Assembly: GCA_019419555.1 (NCBI GenBank)
Contig: DXZR01000017.1
Coordinates: forward strand, 1-39,272
From: Collinsella sp.
Lineage (GTDB): Bacteria; Actinomycetota; Coriobacteriia; Coriobacteriales; Coriobacteriaceae
DNA: 39,272 nucleotides
Direction: 5' to 3'
This document shows positions 1 to 6,851 of the stretch, piece after piece. The first letter of the stretch is position 1. Each line of letters starts with the position of its first letter. Below the pieces are notes generated by a model. It searched no databases, was not told the DNA's origin, and worked only from the letters and a program-made list of their open reading frames with translations. A program made the position numbers and the translations under genes.

Positions 1-75
1 GGACTTGCAGCGACGGACCTCAGGACACTCTTACACCACGTCTGCGCGCGCGACCAGCCATTGAAGGACACCTAA
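1..75 (+). CDS. Possible C-terminal end of a gene cut by the window edge
   Basis: The first 72 bases read without a stop into 24 residues and end at TAA (73-75). There is no start inside the window and no recognisable family in so short a tail. An open frame of this length is expected by chance in GC-rich DNA, so the call is weak. The intergenic palindrome at 87-111 follows it directly, which fits a gene end here. Confidence 0.25.
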   Translation, partial: GLAATDLRTLLHHVCARDQPLKDT

Positions 76-86
76 CGACTACTCCC

Positions 87-111
87 ATTCGCGACACACT
101 GTGTCGCGAAT
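87..111. repeat. Perfect 25-bp palindrome with a one-base centre
   Basis: The arms ATTCGCGACACA (87-98) and TGTGTCGCGAAT (100-111) are exact reverse complements around a single C at 99. No T-run follows on either strand, so it resembles a binding site for a symmetrical dimer more than a terminator. The rest of 112-305 shows no convincing gene; a weaker 9-bp inverted pair (AATGAGCAT / ATGCTCATT) lies near 195-275. Confidence 0.6.
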
Positions 112-305
112 TAAGCTGGCCCCATTACCGAAGACCAGTGAGAGCTCCTGCCCAGAATCTCAATAGCTTAATAAAGGGCTCCCCTCCGGAAGTTCAATGA
201 GCATCCAAATTCCAAGCTGAAAAGCAAAGGAGTATCGAAGCCGTCAATGCTCATTTCCTATCGAACAGGCAGGTCAAAACAAGCTAATTAGCCCGATGAA
301 CTGCT

Positions 306-336
306 TGTATTTTTGTCTACAAAATTGTATACAAAA
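306..336 (+). promoter_or_regulatory. Promoter and tandem operator of the RHH gene
   Basis: Two 12-bp direct repeats sit head to tail: TTGTCTACAAAA (313-324) and TTGTATACAAAA (325-336), with one mismatch. Each contains a palindromic TTGT-N-TACAA core. A -35-like TTGTAT (306-311) and a -10-like TATACA (328-333) at 16-bp spacing overlap the repeats. A repressor bound to the repeats would therefore cover the promoter, as expected for autoregulation by a ribbon-helix-helix protein. The promoter assignment is by eye. Confidence 0.5.
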
Positions 337-387
337 AGAGAATCCGAGAACCGGCGCTCGACATTATGTCGATCGATAGGAGGCGCC

Positions 388-654
388 ATGGATGCTAAGC
401 AGCTCGAAAAGATGATGGGGTTTGCTCCCGGAGAGTTGAAGAAAGCCGCGGAAGCCTACGAAAAAGATGAGTGGCCGAAAGGTCACACCATCAAGTTGGG
501 AAGGCCACCAATCTCCGATGAGCCGAGCGTCGTTATATCAGCACGTGTGGGCGAATCGATTCTTGAGGCGTTTGACGAAAAAGCCAAACGCCATGGGCAA
601 ACACGCACGGAGCGGCTCAGAGAGCTCATTACACTTGATGCACTGATTGCCTAG
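388..654 (+). CDS. Ribbon-helix-helix (antitoxin-like) DNA-binding protein
   Basis: This is an 88-residue protein. The ATG at 388 is chosen because a strong AGGAGG (378-383) lies five bases upstream; an upstream TTG frame would run through the promoter repeats. Residues 1-40 are charged and helical. The C-terminal half (VVISARVGESILEAFDEKAKRHGQTRTERLRELI) has the pattern of a short beta strand followed by two helices, typical of CopG/Arc-like ribbon-helix-helix proteins. Many such proteins are type II antitoxins that repress their own operon, and the tandem repeats in its promoter fit that. No toxin gene follows: a 24-bp-arm hairpin starts 21 bases after the stop and the next gene lies on the other strand. 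It is therefore an orphan, either a solitary regulator or an antitoxin that lost its partner. The specific family is not certain. Confidence 0.6.
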   Translation: MDAKQLEKMMGFAPGELKKAAEAYEKDEWPKGHTIKLGRPPISDEPSVVISARVGESILEAFDEKAKRHGQTRTERLRELITLDALIA

Positions 655-675
655 GCCCGCTCCCCCGTCGGACCC

Positions 676-740
676 AAACATGTACACCAGCATCCAAAGT
701 CGACATTTTTCGACATCTTTGGATGCTGGTGTACATGTTT
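676..740. repeat. Perfect 24-bp inverted repeat with 17-nt loop
   Basis: Positions 676-699 and 717-740 are exact reverse complements (AAACATGTACACC... and its mirror). The loop TCGACATTTTTCGACAT (700-716) is itself a direct repeat of TCGACAT. The right arm runs into TTTTT (738-742) and the left arm begins AAA, so it could terminate transcription from both sides. The arms are much longer than a normal terminator needs. It sits between the RHH gene and the converging dus gene. Confidence 0.75.
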
Positions 741-749
741 TTGCTACAT

Positions 750-803
750 AGTCGTTGGGGACGTCCTTAAATGACCAGTCGTTAAAGAACGCCCCCGATG
801 ACT
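750..803. repeat. Imperfect 26-bp inverted repeat
   Basis: Arms 750-775 and 778-803 match at 20 of 26 positions, and five of the six mismatches are transitions that G-U pairing could tolerate in RNA. Selection for RNA folding is one explanation. The element ends three bases before the dus stop codon and directly follows the 676-740 hairpin, so the two stack as a convergent terminator region. Confidence 0.55.
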
Positions 804-805
804 AG

Positions 806-1759
806 TTAGCCGTGGAAGCGAGCTGTGGGTGCAAGCGGCTGTTCACGAAAGACGCGCTCGACGGCAGCGCGGTATTCGTCGACCTTTTTGGTCTTGCGTA
901 CGATCTTGTGGACGGTAGCGGGATCAGCGAAAGCGCACTTGGCGTAGAACCACCACTCCTTCATGCGGAAGACCGCATTGCCGCCAATCTCTTCTGCATA
1001 GGCCGCAAACAGCGTGTCGTGGAAACGCTGCAGTTCGGCTGCCGTGGCAGCGGGACCGCCCTTGACCATGCGAGCGAGCGCGGGGTTCGCAAGCAAGCCA
1101 CGCCCCAGCATCACATGGCGCGTCCCGGGATAGGCCTCCACCAGCGCATCCATATCCTCAAGATCGAAAATGTCGCCGTTATAGGCCACGGGGAACGGCG
1201 CACGCCCCAGCGTCTCGCCGTAAAACTCCTTGCGCGGCGATCCCGTATAGCGGTCCTTTTGCACGCGCGGGTGCACGATCAGCTCTGCCAACGGCATGCG
1301 GCAATACAGATCGAGCACGCGCTCGTATTCGTCGTCATTCTCCAGCCCCAGCCTGGTCTTTACCGACACCGGCAACGGCGACCGCTCGCACACATCGCTT
1401 AAGAACGCCTCGAGCTCGTCGAGATTGCGCAAGAAACCCGAGCCCTTGCCCTTGGCGACAACCGTTCCCGAAGGGCAACCCAGGTTGAGATTGACCTCGC
1501 GGTAGCCCATGTCGGCGAGCACCTGTGCCGCCCACACAAACTCGTCCGCGTTCTTGGACATCAGCTGAGGCACCACGTTGAGCCCCTGGTTATTGGCAGG
1601 ATCGATCTCCTTAAACGCCTTGCCGCCAAAGCGGTTTCCCACCCGCGGCGGCGGCAAAAACGGCGTGTAATAGCAATCGAGCGCACCGAAGCACTCCGCA
1701 TGCACGCGACGGAACACATGCCCGGTAATCCCCTCCATAGGGGCCAGCGAAAGGATCAT
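806..1759 (-). CDS. tRNA-dihydrouridine synthase
   Basis: This 317-residue FMN-dependent enzyme reduces uridine to dihydrouridine in tRNA. The family shows in the N-terminal LAPMEGITGHVFRR, the FMN/substrate segment VPQLMSKN (about 63-70) and the signature LNLGCPSGTVVAKGKGSGFL (91-110), where Cys95 is the expected catalytic proton donor. KTRLG (134-138), IVHPRVQKDRYTG (161-173), YNGDI (193-197) and MLGRGLLANP (217-226) are further conserved blocks. Length is normal for the family. The start is the ATG at 1759, next to the conserved N-terminus, with only a weak AGAAGAG upstream. Which U positions it modifies (DusA, B or C type) cannot be settled from sequence alone. It stands alone, with palindromic DNA on both sides. 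Confidence 0.95.
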   Translation of the reverse strand: MILSLAPMEGITGHVFRRVHAECFGALDCYYTPFLPPPRVGNRFGGKAFKEIDPANNQGLNVVPQLMSKNADEFVWAAQVLADMGYREVNLNLGCPSGTVVAKGKGSGFLRNLDELEAFLSDVCERSPLPVSVKTRLGLENDDEYERVLDLYCRMPLAELIVHPRVQKDRYTGSPRKEFYGETLGRAPFPVAYNGDIFDLEDMDALVEAYPGTRHVMLGRGLLANPALARMVKGGPAATAAELQRFHDTLFAAYAEEIGGNAVFRMKEWWFYAKCAFADPATVHKIVRKTKKVDEYRAAVERVFREQPLAPTARFHG

Positions 1760-1783
1760 CTACTCTTCTCTCATATCAACACA

Positions 1784-1804
1784 ACAAAGGGGCCGTCCCT
1801 TTGT
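1784..1804. repeat. Partial copy of the TGTGACAAAGGG inverted repeat
   Basis: ACAAAGGGG-CCG-TCCCTTTGT lies just upstream of dus and continues into CACAT. It is a decayed relative of the fuller copies at 2091-2123 and 8277-8309; the right half, CCCTTTGTCACAT, is the conserved part. Confidence 0.5.
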
Positions 1805-1892
1805 CACATGCATTATGCCTTGCGCTTCAGGCGATTCACAAGGAAGAGGTAGCTACTGAACGATGACCACCCTCCAGCCGCACCCCATACAA

Positions 1893-2075
1893 CGAGGTTT
1901 AATACTTTTCCCGAGAAGTGAACGAGTGAAAACGGGCCCCCGAAGCATCGGCACTTTCGAGATGCAATTTCCTGCGGTTTTGCCAGCCAAATCCTGCGGG
2001 TTTGACGTCTAAAAATGTCGATGCTTCGGAGGTCCAAGTATGGCCGTTCACTTCTCGGAAAAGTATTAGACCTCG
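1893..2075. repeat. 183-bp nested inverted repeat element
   Basis: The outer arms, 1893-1924 and 2045-2075, are reverse complements over about 31 bp with one mismatch and one extra base. Inner arms CCGAAGCATCG (1940-1950) and CGATGCTTCGG (2019-2029) are perfect. The centre carries a direct repeat around CCTGCGG (1971-2001). The whole would fold into one long interrupted hairpin. No open frame inside it is convincing on either strand. It could be a MITE-like non-autonomous element, a bacterial interspersed repeat or a structured RNA gene. Confidence 0.7.
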
Positions 2076-2090
2076 ATTTACATGCCACTC

Positions 2091-2123
2091 AATGTGACAA
2101 AGTGGCTGCTCCTTTGTCACATT
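2091..2123. repeat. TGTGACAAAGG inverted repeat, copy 2
   Basis: AATGTGACAAAG (2091-2102) and CTTTGTCACATT (2112-2123) are exact 12-bp mirror arms. The same arm sequence recurs at 8277-8309 and in half form at 1784-1810. It lies downstream of the MFS gene, next to a separate terminator. Confidence 0.7.
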
Positions 2124-2128
2124 CGATG

Positions 2129-2156
2129 AAAAAGGGCACCGATGTTAGTCGATGCC
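2129..2156 (-). terminator. Rho-independent terminator of the deiminase operon
   Basis: On the minus strand a GGGCATCGA / TCGGTGCCC stem (one G-U pair) is followed directly by TTTTT. It lies about 50 bases after the MFS stop codon and closes the operon that begins at 5911. Confidence 0.75.
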
Positions 2157-2207
2157 CCAAAGCGGCTGCAGGTTAAGCCCTACAGCGTATGTCTAAGACG
2201 AATCGAA

Positions 2208-3473
2208 CTATTCGTCCCAGGAGAGGTTCTTACCAGTCTTTTTTGCCAGCAGCAAGAACAGGCCGATAATAACGTTGCATGCGATGCAGAAGATGAAGAC
2301 GCCCTGGAAGGAGCCGACAAGCTCATAGACCTTCATCATAACGGGCATGCCAAAGGCGCCGACGATATAGCCCACGGAGCAGATCAGCGCGAAGATGCGA
2401 CCGAAATCGCGGGAGCCAAAGACATCCATAACCAAAACGGTCAGGGCAGTGCCAGCGATGACGTACATTACGTCGTTCACGCCTGCTGCGAGGATGCTGA
2501 GCGTCGAGTTGCCGCTGCTCATCATGAGCATGACAAAGGAGAGGATGGAGACAGCGAGCCAGCCCAGAATGGCCTTCGTGCTGCCGAACCTATCGCAAGT
2601 GGTGCCGACGATCGGATTGAGGAACAGATCGAAGAGCGATGCAGCGGATACCATGAAGCCGCCCACCATGGGGCTAAAACCAACCTCGGAAGCATACGTC
2701 GGGAAGAGCTGGTTCATGCAGCAAGTGAGCTGAACGAGACAGAGGAAGCCGATGCAGAAGAAGAAGGCAGGCGACTTAATGGCGCGCGCATAGCTAACGC
2801 CACGCGTGCTATCCTCGGTCGTCTCCTCGGTCTCGGTGACCGTCTCGCCCTCGACGTAGCCATAGGGCAGCATGCCCTTGTCCTGAGGCTTATAGCGAAT
2901 AATCAGGACGGAAGCGGGGAGAATGAGCACGGCGGAGACGCCAGCGAGCACCAGATAGCCAGTCCTCCAGCCAGCGGCCTCGATGACAGAGGTGATGACG
3001 GGGCTCATGATGAGCATGTAAATCGAGTTCACTGCCCAAGCGAGACCGATTGCCAGGCCACCAGATTTTTTGAACCACTGGTCAATAACGTCGGACATGG
3101 CGACGCCGGTGGTGAAGGCGAAGCAAACGCCAATCAGGGCGCCAGCGGCGATGAACATCCAGACTTCGGTGTAGAAGGCCATGCCTGCGCCGGCAGCAAG
3201 CAAAATAAGCTCGACAACGGGGAGCCAAACCTTGCCAACGACCTTGGGAATGAGTTTTCCGACAAACGGAAGAGCTGCCGCAAGACCAATGAGCGTTGCG
3301 GTGAAGTAATACGAGAAGATGGAATAGTCAAACCCGAACTCCTCGCACACGGGTGCGACGAAGGAGCCCGCGATGACGCTATAGGATCCGGTCGTGCCGG
3401 CAGACATAAGGCCGAGCGCGATTACGAGAACCCATGCGTAAACCTTGCTGCTCTTTAACTTTGCATTTTCCAT
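2208..3473 (-). CDS. MFS transporter, oxalate/formate-antiporter-like (first paralogue)
   Basis: This 421-residue carrier has about twelve hydrophobic segments. The ATG at 3473 has AGGAG nine bases upstream and lies 11 bases after the carbamoyltransferase stop, so it is the third gene of the operon. Recognisable parts are the N-terminal ALGLMSAGTTGSYSVIAGSF, the loop GVAMSDVIDQWFKKSGGLAIGLAW typical of monocarboxylate/OFA-type MFS proteins, and an acidic central loop (TVTETEETTED) between the two six-helix halves. It is close in sequence to the product of 6852-8132. Its place after a deiminase and a carbamoyltransferase suggests uptake of their substrate or export of a product. Known agmatine/putrescine exchangers belong to the APC superfamily, so this would be a different solution. 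The cargo cannot be read from sequence. Confidence 0.9.
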   Translation of the reverse strand: MENAKLKSSKVYAWVLVIALGLMSAGTTGSYSVIAGSFVAPVCEEFGFDYSIFSYYFTATLIGLAAALPFVGKLIPKVVGKVWLPVVELILLAAGAGMAFYTEVWMFIAAGALIGVCFAFTTGVAMSDVIDQWFKKSGGLAIGLAWAVNSIYMLIMSPVITSVIEAAGWRTGYLVLAGVSAVLILPASVLIIRYKPQDKGMLPYGYVEGETVTETEETTEDSTRGVSYARAIKSPAFFFCIGFLCLVQLTCCMNQLFPTYASEVGFSPMVGGFMVSAASLFDLFLNPIVGTTCDRFGSTKAILGWLAVSILSFVMLMMSSGNSTLSILAAGVNDVMYVIAGTALTVLVMDVFGSRDFGRIFALICSVGYIVGAFGMPVMMKVYELVGSFQGVFIFCIACNVIIGLFLLLAKKTGKNLSWDE

Positions 3474-3484
3474 TGATACAGCTC

Positions 3485-4549
3485 CTAGAGACCCAGAAGG
3501 GCACACATAACGGCCTTGATGGTGTGCTGACGGTTCTCTGCCTCACGGAAGATGACCGAAGCGTTGGCCTCAAAGCACTCGTCGGCAATCTCAAAGCCCT
3601 CGGTGATGATTTCGCGATGGAGGTCGTTCTTGCACTGGTCGAGGAGCATTTTGCCGACACGGTGATCTGCGTTATGGACAGAGGGAAGCTCATGCATGCA
3701 GAAGATGTCGGGATTGTTGGTGCGCTTGCACAGCTCGCTGGTGACGCGATAGGGGTACAAAGACTCGGCATCGCCCAGCCAGGAGTTGTAGTCGTCGGGA
3801 TCCAGAACCTCTTCGCCGCACTCGGGGTTGATGTAGCGCCACTCCTCGGTAACGATAACGTCAACGCCATCCAGGGCATCGAGGTCAGAGGTGATGGTAA
3901 AGGTCCTATTGGGAGCGTACTTGGCGTAGCAGGCCTCCACCTCTTCGATCATTTCCTTGCACATCTGATGACGGAGGTCGTCGGGGCCGATGGCGAGGAA
4001 GTCCATGTCGAGCATAGCGCACAGACGGCCATACCACACCGGGGCGCCGGCGCAGTTGCCAACGAAAGCCATCTTCTTGCCGCGGCTCGTACGCAAACCG
4101 CCCCATTGCTCTTCCATCGTAAGAGCGTCAGCGAGCATCTGAGTCGGGTGATCGCCGAGAGTAAGGGCATTGATGACCGGGATGTCAACCAGGTCGGCGA
4201 CGTCATAGAGGAACTGCTCGTCCTTCTGTGCGCGATAGACGATGAGATCATACATGCCGTTAAAGACGCGCATGGCGTCCTTGACGGTCTCGCAGTCACC
4301 CATGTGGGAGTTGGTCAGATAAGTGAAGCCCATGCCCAAATCGTTGCAGGAGGTCTCGAATGCGCAACGAGTACGGGTCGAGCCCCACTCAAAGTTGGCG
4401 AGGACGTTTTTGCCGGGGAAGTAGCGCTGGTCGACACCAGACTTCTTCTGAGCCTTAAGGTTCCAGGCAAGATCGATGAGATAGCGGAAATCCTCGGAGG
4501 AGAGATCATGGATGTTGATGTAGTCGCGACCGCGGAGGCTGTTGTTCAT
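3485..4549 (-). CDS. Ornithine/putrescine-type carbamoyltransferase, divergent
   Basis: This 354-residue protein starts at the ATG at 4549, preceded by AAGGAAAT. The carbamoyl-phosphate site is intact: GSTRTRCAFE (56-65) and DHPTQMLAD (133-141). Family members transfer a carbamoyl group to ornithine or putrescine; in fermentative pathways the reaction runs backwards to make carbamoyl phosphate. Two substrate-side features are odd. The usual HCLP motif is HELP (286-289), with Glu287 in place of the cysteine, and the ornithine SMG loop is replaced by VTEEWRYINPECGEE (233-247). REAENRQHTIKAVM near the C-terminus is normal. It lies between the deiminase and MFS genes. A role in phosphorolysis of a carbamoylated amine is the natural guess, but the acceptor is probably neither plain ornithine nor confidently putrescine. 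Confidence 0.88.
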   Translation of the reverse strand: MNNSLRGRDYINIHDLSSEDFRYLIDLAWNLKAQKKSGVDQRYFPGKNVLANFEWGSTRTRCAFETSCNDLGMGFTYLTNSHMGDCETVKDAMRVFNGMYDLIVYRAQKDEQFLYDVADLVDIPVINALTLGDHPTQMLADALTMEEQWGGLRTSRGKKMAFVGNCAGAPVWYGRLCAMLDMDFLAIGPDDLRHQMCKEMIEEVEACYAKYAPNRTFTITSDLDALDGVDVIVTEEWRYINPECGEEVLDPDDYNSWLGDAESLYPYRVTSELCKRTNNPDIFCMHELPSVHNADHRVGKMLLDQCKNDLHREIITEGFEIADECFEANASVIFREAENRQHTIKAVMCALLGL

Positions 4550-4593
4550 GCCTATTTCCTTTCGAATTATTATCAAAATTATTGTTGAATGTG

Positions 4594-4625
4594 TCCCCGA
4601 GGAAAACACGGATATCCCTCGGGGA
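4594..4625 (-). promoter_or_regulatory. Hairpin between deiminase and carbamoyltransferase genes
   Basis: TCCCCGAGG (4594-4602) and CCTCGGGGA (4617-4625) form a perfect 9-bp stem in the 123-base gap. No T-run follows, so it may be a processing or mRNA-stability element, or a weak attenuator, rather than a full terminator. Confidence 0.5.
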
Positions 4626-4672
4626 GCGGTACATGTGGCGCCTAAGCCAAAGAGCGCAGGCTCTAAGGCTCA

Positions 4673-5911
4673 CTAACGACTGGCCGCCACGTCCTTAGTC
4701 CAGCAGTGCACGCCGCCGCCGGACAGGTTAAGCGCGAGGGAATCAATCATGATGACCTTGCGATCGGGGAAGCAGCTCTCAAGAACTGCCTTGGCCTGCT
4801 CATCCTTCTCTTTCACGACCTCGCTCATGCCCTCGTGGTAATAACGCTGGCCAAGAACGACGCCGTTGCAAATCAGGAAGTTGCAGTAGCTCGCTGCGGC
4901 GTAGAAGTGGACGGGGCCCTCGGGCCAGGGGGTGCCATCCATAAACTTGCCGCCCATTTCGTCGATGAAGCCCTTATAGAGCTCGTAATCTTCATCGCCA
5001 GGGGCGATAACGACTTCAATAGGCTCGGCGGTGGGCATACGAACGATCTCGAAGGGCTTGCCCTCCCAGTCCGTTTCGTTGCTCAGGATCTCGTAGGCTG
5101 CCTCAATGCGGCGACGAGACTCTGCTCCAGCCTTGCTCGAGGCTGCCTCTTCATCGGACACCTCGGCAAGAAGAATCTTGTTCGGAGTGATAAAGCGACA
5201 CATCTCATCAATGTGAGCTGCAAAGCTCATGCCAAAGACGGGAGTTCCGTCTTCCTTCTCGTCGAGGATGCCCAGTCGATAGTCGTCGTCCTCGAGCATA
5301 GGCTGCGGAAGCCAGATAACCTTGTTGAGGTTGTAGATGCGCTTATACTCGGCCTCTATTTCCTCTTTCGTGAACTCGGGATTACGCTTGCGGCATTCCG
5401 TGTCCTCGATGGCGATCAGAGTGCCGTGACCGTCAAACTCGCGGTCGCCGCCCTCCGAAACCATTTCGGAATTGACGATATCGAAGCAACCGAGCGCAAC
5501 CGCCATGTGAACGGCTGCCTTACGTGCGGACTGGCACTCCGGGGAGTTCTTGTCCCACACGCCGTAATAGGTCCAAGCGGGGTTGACCATATAAGAATGG
5601 CCCTTGTCGTCGACCATGATGCTGGGACCGTTGTCGCGGACATAGAAGTTGGAGTCTTCGAACTGCGTGATCTCGATGCGATCGAGATCAACCCCCTCCT
5701 CCTTCAGGCGCGAGCAAGCCTCCTCATAGGAGCCGGGGGTGCCGCAATTGAGGTTGACCGTAACGTCGCCATACTCGAGCAGAGCCTTGATCACGTCAAC
5801 GCAGGGCTGGCGGTTATCGTAGCCCTCTGCACGGATGTAATCGGGAAGCCATGTCACATAGACGTTGGAGCGCTTCTCGAACTCGCCCGGCATACGATAG
5901 TTCTCGTACAT
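4673..5911 (-). CDS. aguA: Agmatine deiminase family enzyme
   Basis: This is a 412-residue guanidine-modifying enzyme of the agmatine deiminase / bacterial peptidylarginine deiminase fold. The ATG at 5911 is chosen for GGAAGGA upstream; the frame stays open further upstream but without family similarity. Catalytic positions are in place: VRDNGPS (Asp93), EGGDREFDG (Glu153), AHIDEM (His233) and GGGVHCWT (Cys403). AguA converts agmatine to N-carbamoylputrescine and ammonia. The protein is divergent: the tail after the catalytic Cys is WTKDVAASR and an acidic insert precedes it (MSEVVKEKDEQ). It heads an operon with the carbamoyltransferase and an MFS carrier, and a TetR gene is divergent. Family membership is firm. 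Agmatine as substrate is an inference, and the gene symbol should be read with that caution. Confidence 0.88.
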   Translation of the reverse strand: MYENYRMPGEFEKRSNVYVTWLPDYIRAEGYDNRQPCVDVIKALLEYGDVTVNLNCGTPGSYEEACSRLKEEGVDLDRIEITQFEDSNFYVRDNGPSIMVDDKGHSYMVNPAWTYYGVWDKNSPECQSARKAAVHMAVALGCFDIVNSEMVSEGGDREFDGHGTLIAIEDTECRKRNPEFTKEEIEAEYKRIYNLNKVIWLPQPMLEDDDYRLGILDEKEDGTPVFGMSFAAHIDEMCRFITPNKILLAEVSDEEAASSKAGAESRRRIEAAYEILSNETDWEGKPFEIVRMPTAEPIEVVIAPGDEDYELYKGFIDEMGGKFMDGTPWPEGPVHFYAAASYCNFLICNGVVLGQRYYHEGMSEVVKEKDEQAKAVLESCFPDRKVIMIDSLALNLSGGGVHCWTKDVAASR

Positions 5912-5993
5912 GGTTGGTCCTTCCGTCGGGTTTCCCGCGATGCTGTCCGGCCGCGACAATAGCGGGGTTTCACCTGCTATAGTACTACTATAC

Positions 5994-6058
5994 CTACCGT
6001 TCGGTAGATAATTTTGAATAATTGCCGCTCGCCTACTGATACATACCGTTCGCCGTAT
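5994..6058. promoter_or_regulatory. TetR operator pair in the divergent promoter
   Basis: CTACCGTTCGGTAG (5994-6007) is a near-perfect palindrome, and ATACCGTTCGCCGTAT (6043-6058) shares its nine-base core TACCGTTCG. On the minus strand the first site directly abuts a TATAGT -10-like box of the deiminase promoter. A protein bound there would block that promoter. Related sites occur at 8169-8182 and 8237-8250, before the second MFS gene. Confidence 0.65.
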
Positions 6059-6135
6059 ATAGTGGTCATGTTTGGACACGAATTGATGTTCCGTTGCCAT
6101 CCTTAATAATGTTGGTAGTGCGGAAGTGATTTGCA

Positions 6136-6714
6136 ATGGAGAAATGCAGCGTGAGCACAAGAAAAAAAATATTGGACGCAATGTACGATCTTGTGGCAGA
6201 AGTCGGTTATGACAAAGCGTCTATCGGAAAGATTTGCGACTTTGTCGGTATATCCAAGCCGTCGGTGTACTACTACTTTCCCTCAAAAGAGGAGATTTTC
6301 ACTACGCTCTTGGACAGCATGTTTCCGACCATTGACTATCAGCGCGACTACTCGCTAATAGTCGATAGGGACGGGTTCAAGGCCGCGCTTATCGAGCTCG
6401 GCAATTCAGTTATAGATGGCTATCGAAGCGATGAAAAGCGCCGGCGCGTGCTGGCCGAGGTTAGCGTTCAAGCAAATCGAATTCCTGCAGTTCAGGAACG
6501 TCAAGCGACGGCGACCAAACGAACCATGGATGCGCTTAAAGACATCCTTCTTCATGGTGTAGAGATTGGCGCGTTTTCCGATAGCGCCGACGTAATGCTC
6601 TACGTACAAATTCTTTATACCGTTCTGGAGGGAGCAAGCAATACGGTCGCTCAAGGTGAGGATATTGATGAGAAAGCGGTTTGGGCGGGAATAGTCGAGC
6701 TTATGTTCAAATAG
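6136..6714 (+). CDS. TetR/AcrR-family transcriptional regulator
   Basis: This protein has up to 192 residues. An ATG at 6136 and a GTG at 6151 (GGAG nine bases upstream) are both possible starts; the GTG gives MSTRKKILDAM, a typical TetR N-terminus. The helix-turn-helix is ASIGKICDFVGISKPSVYYYFPSKEEIFTTLL, about residues 28-59 counted from the ATG. The remaining part is the variable ligand-binding and dimerisation domain. It is transcribed away from the deiminase operon and towards the second MFS gene, and the palindromes in both neighbouring promoters look like its sites. The natural ligand is probably the substrate of the pathway, which the sequence does not reveal. Confidence 0.92.
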   Translation: MEKCSVSTRKKILDAMYDLVAEVGYDKASIGKICDFVGISKPSVYYYFPSKEEIFTTLLDSMFPTIDYQRDYSLIVDRDGFKAALIELGNSVIDGYRSDEKRRRVLAEVSVQANRIPAVQERQATATKRTMDALKDILLHGVEIGAFSDSADVMLYVQILYTVLEGASNTVAQGEDIDEKAVWAGIVELMFK

Positions 6715-6775
6715 ACCAGCCAAGCTGAAGCGCATGTTGGCGCCCATGGTGCCTGCGGGCAACCTTTAAAACGAA

Positions 6776-6817
6776 AACAGGGGTCGACTCCAATCTGGCT
6801 TGGAGTCGACCCCTGTT
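6776..6817 (-). terminator. Strong terminator between tetR and the second MFS gene
   Basis: AACAGGGGTCGACTCCAA (776-793 of the 6-kb block) pairs perfectly with 6800-6817 around a six-base loop. On the minus strand it is followed by TTTTCGTTTT, which fits termination after the MFS gene. It lies between converging genes and may also stop tetR transcription. Confidence 0.8.
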
Positions 6818-6851
6818 GCGTGGCAATCTATGCCGGTGCAATCGGCGCTTA

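Noticed and set aside
2142..3458. Long plus-strand open frame opposite the first MFS gene
   Set aside because: It is antisense to a clear MFS gene, rich in Glu/Asp/Gly/His with no family pattern, and lacks a ribosome site. It is a shadow of high-GC codon use.
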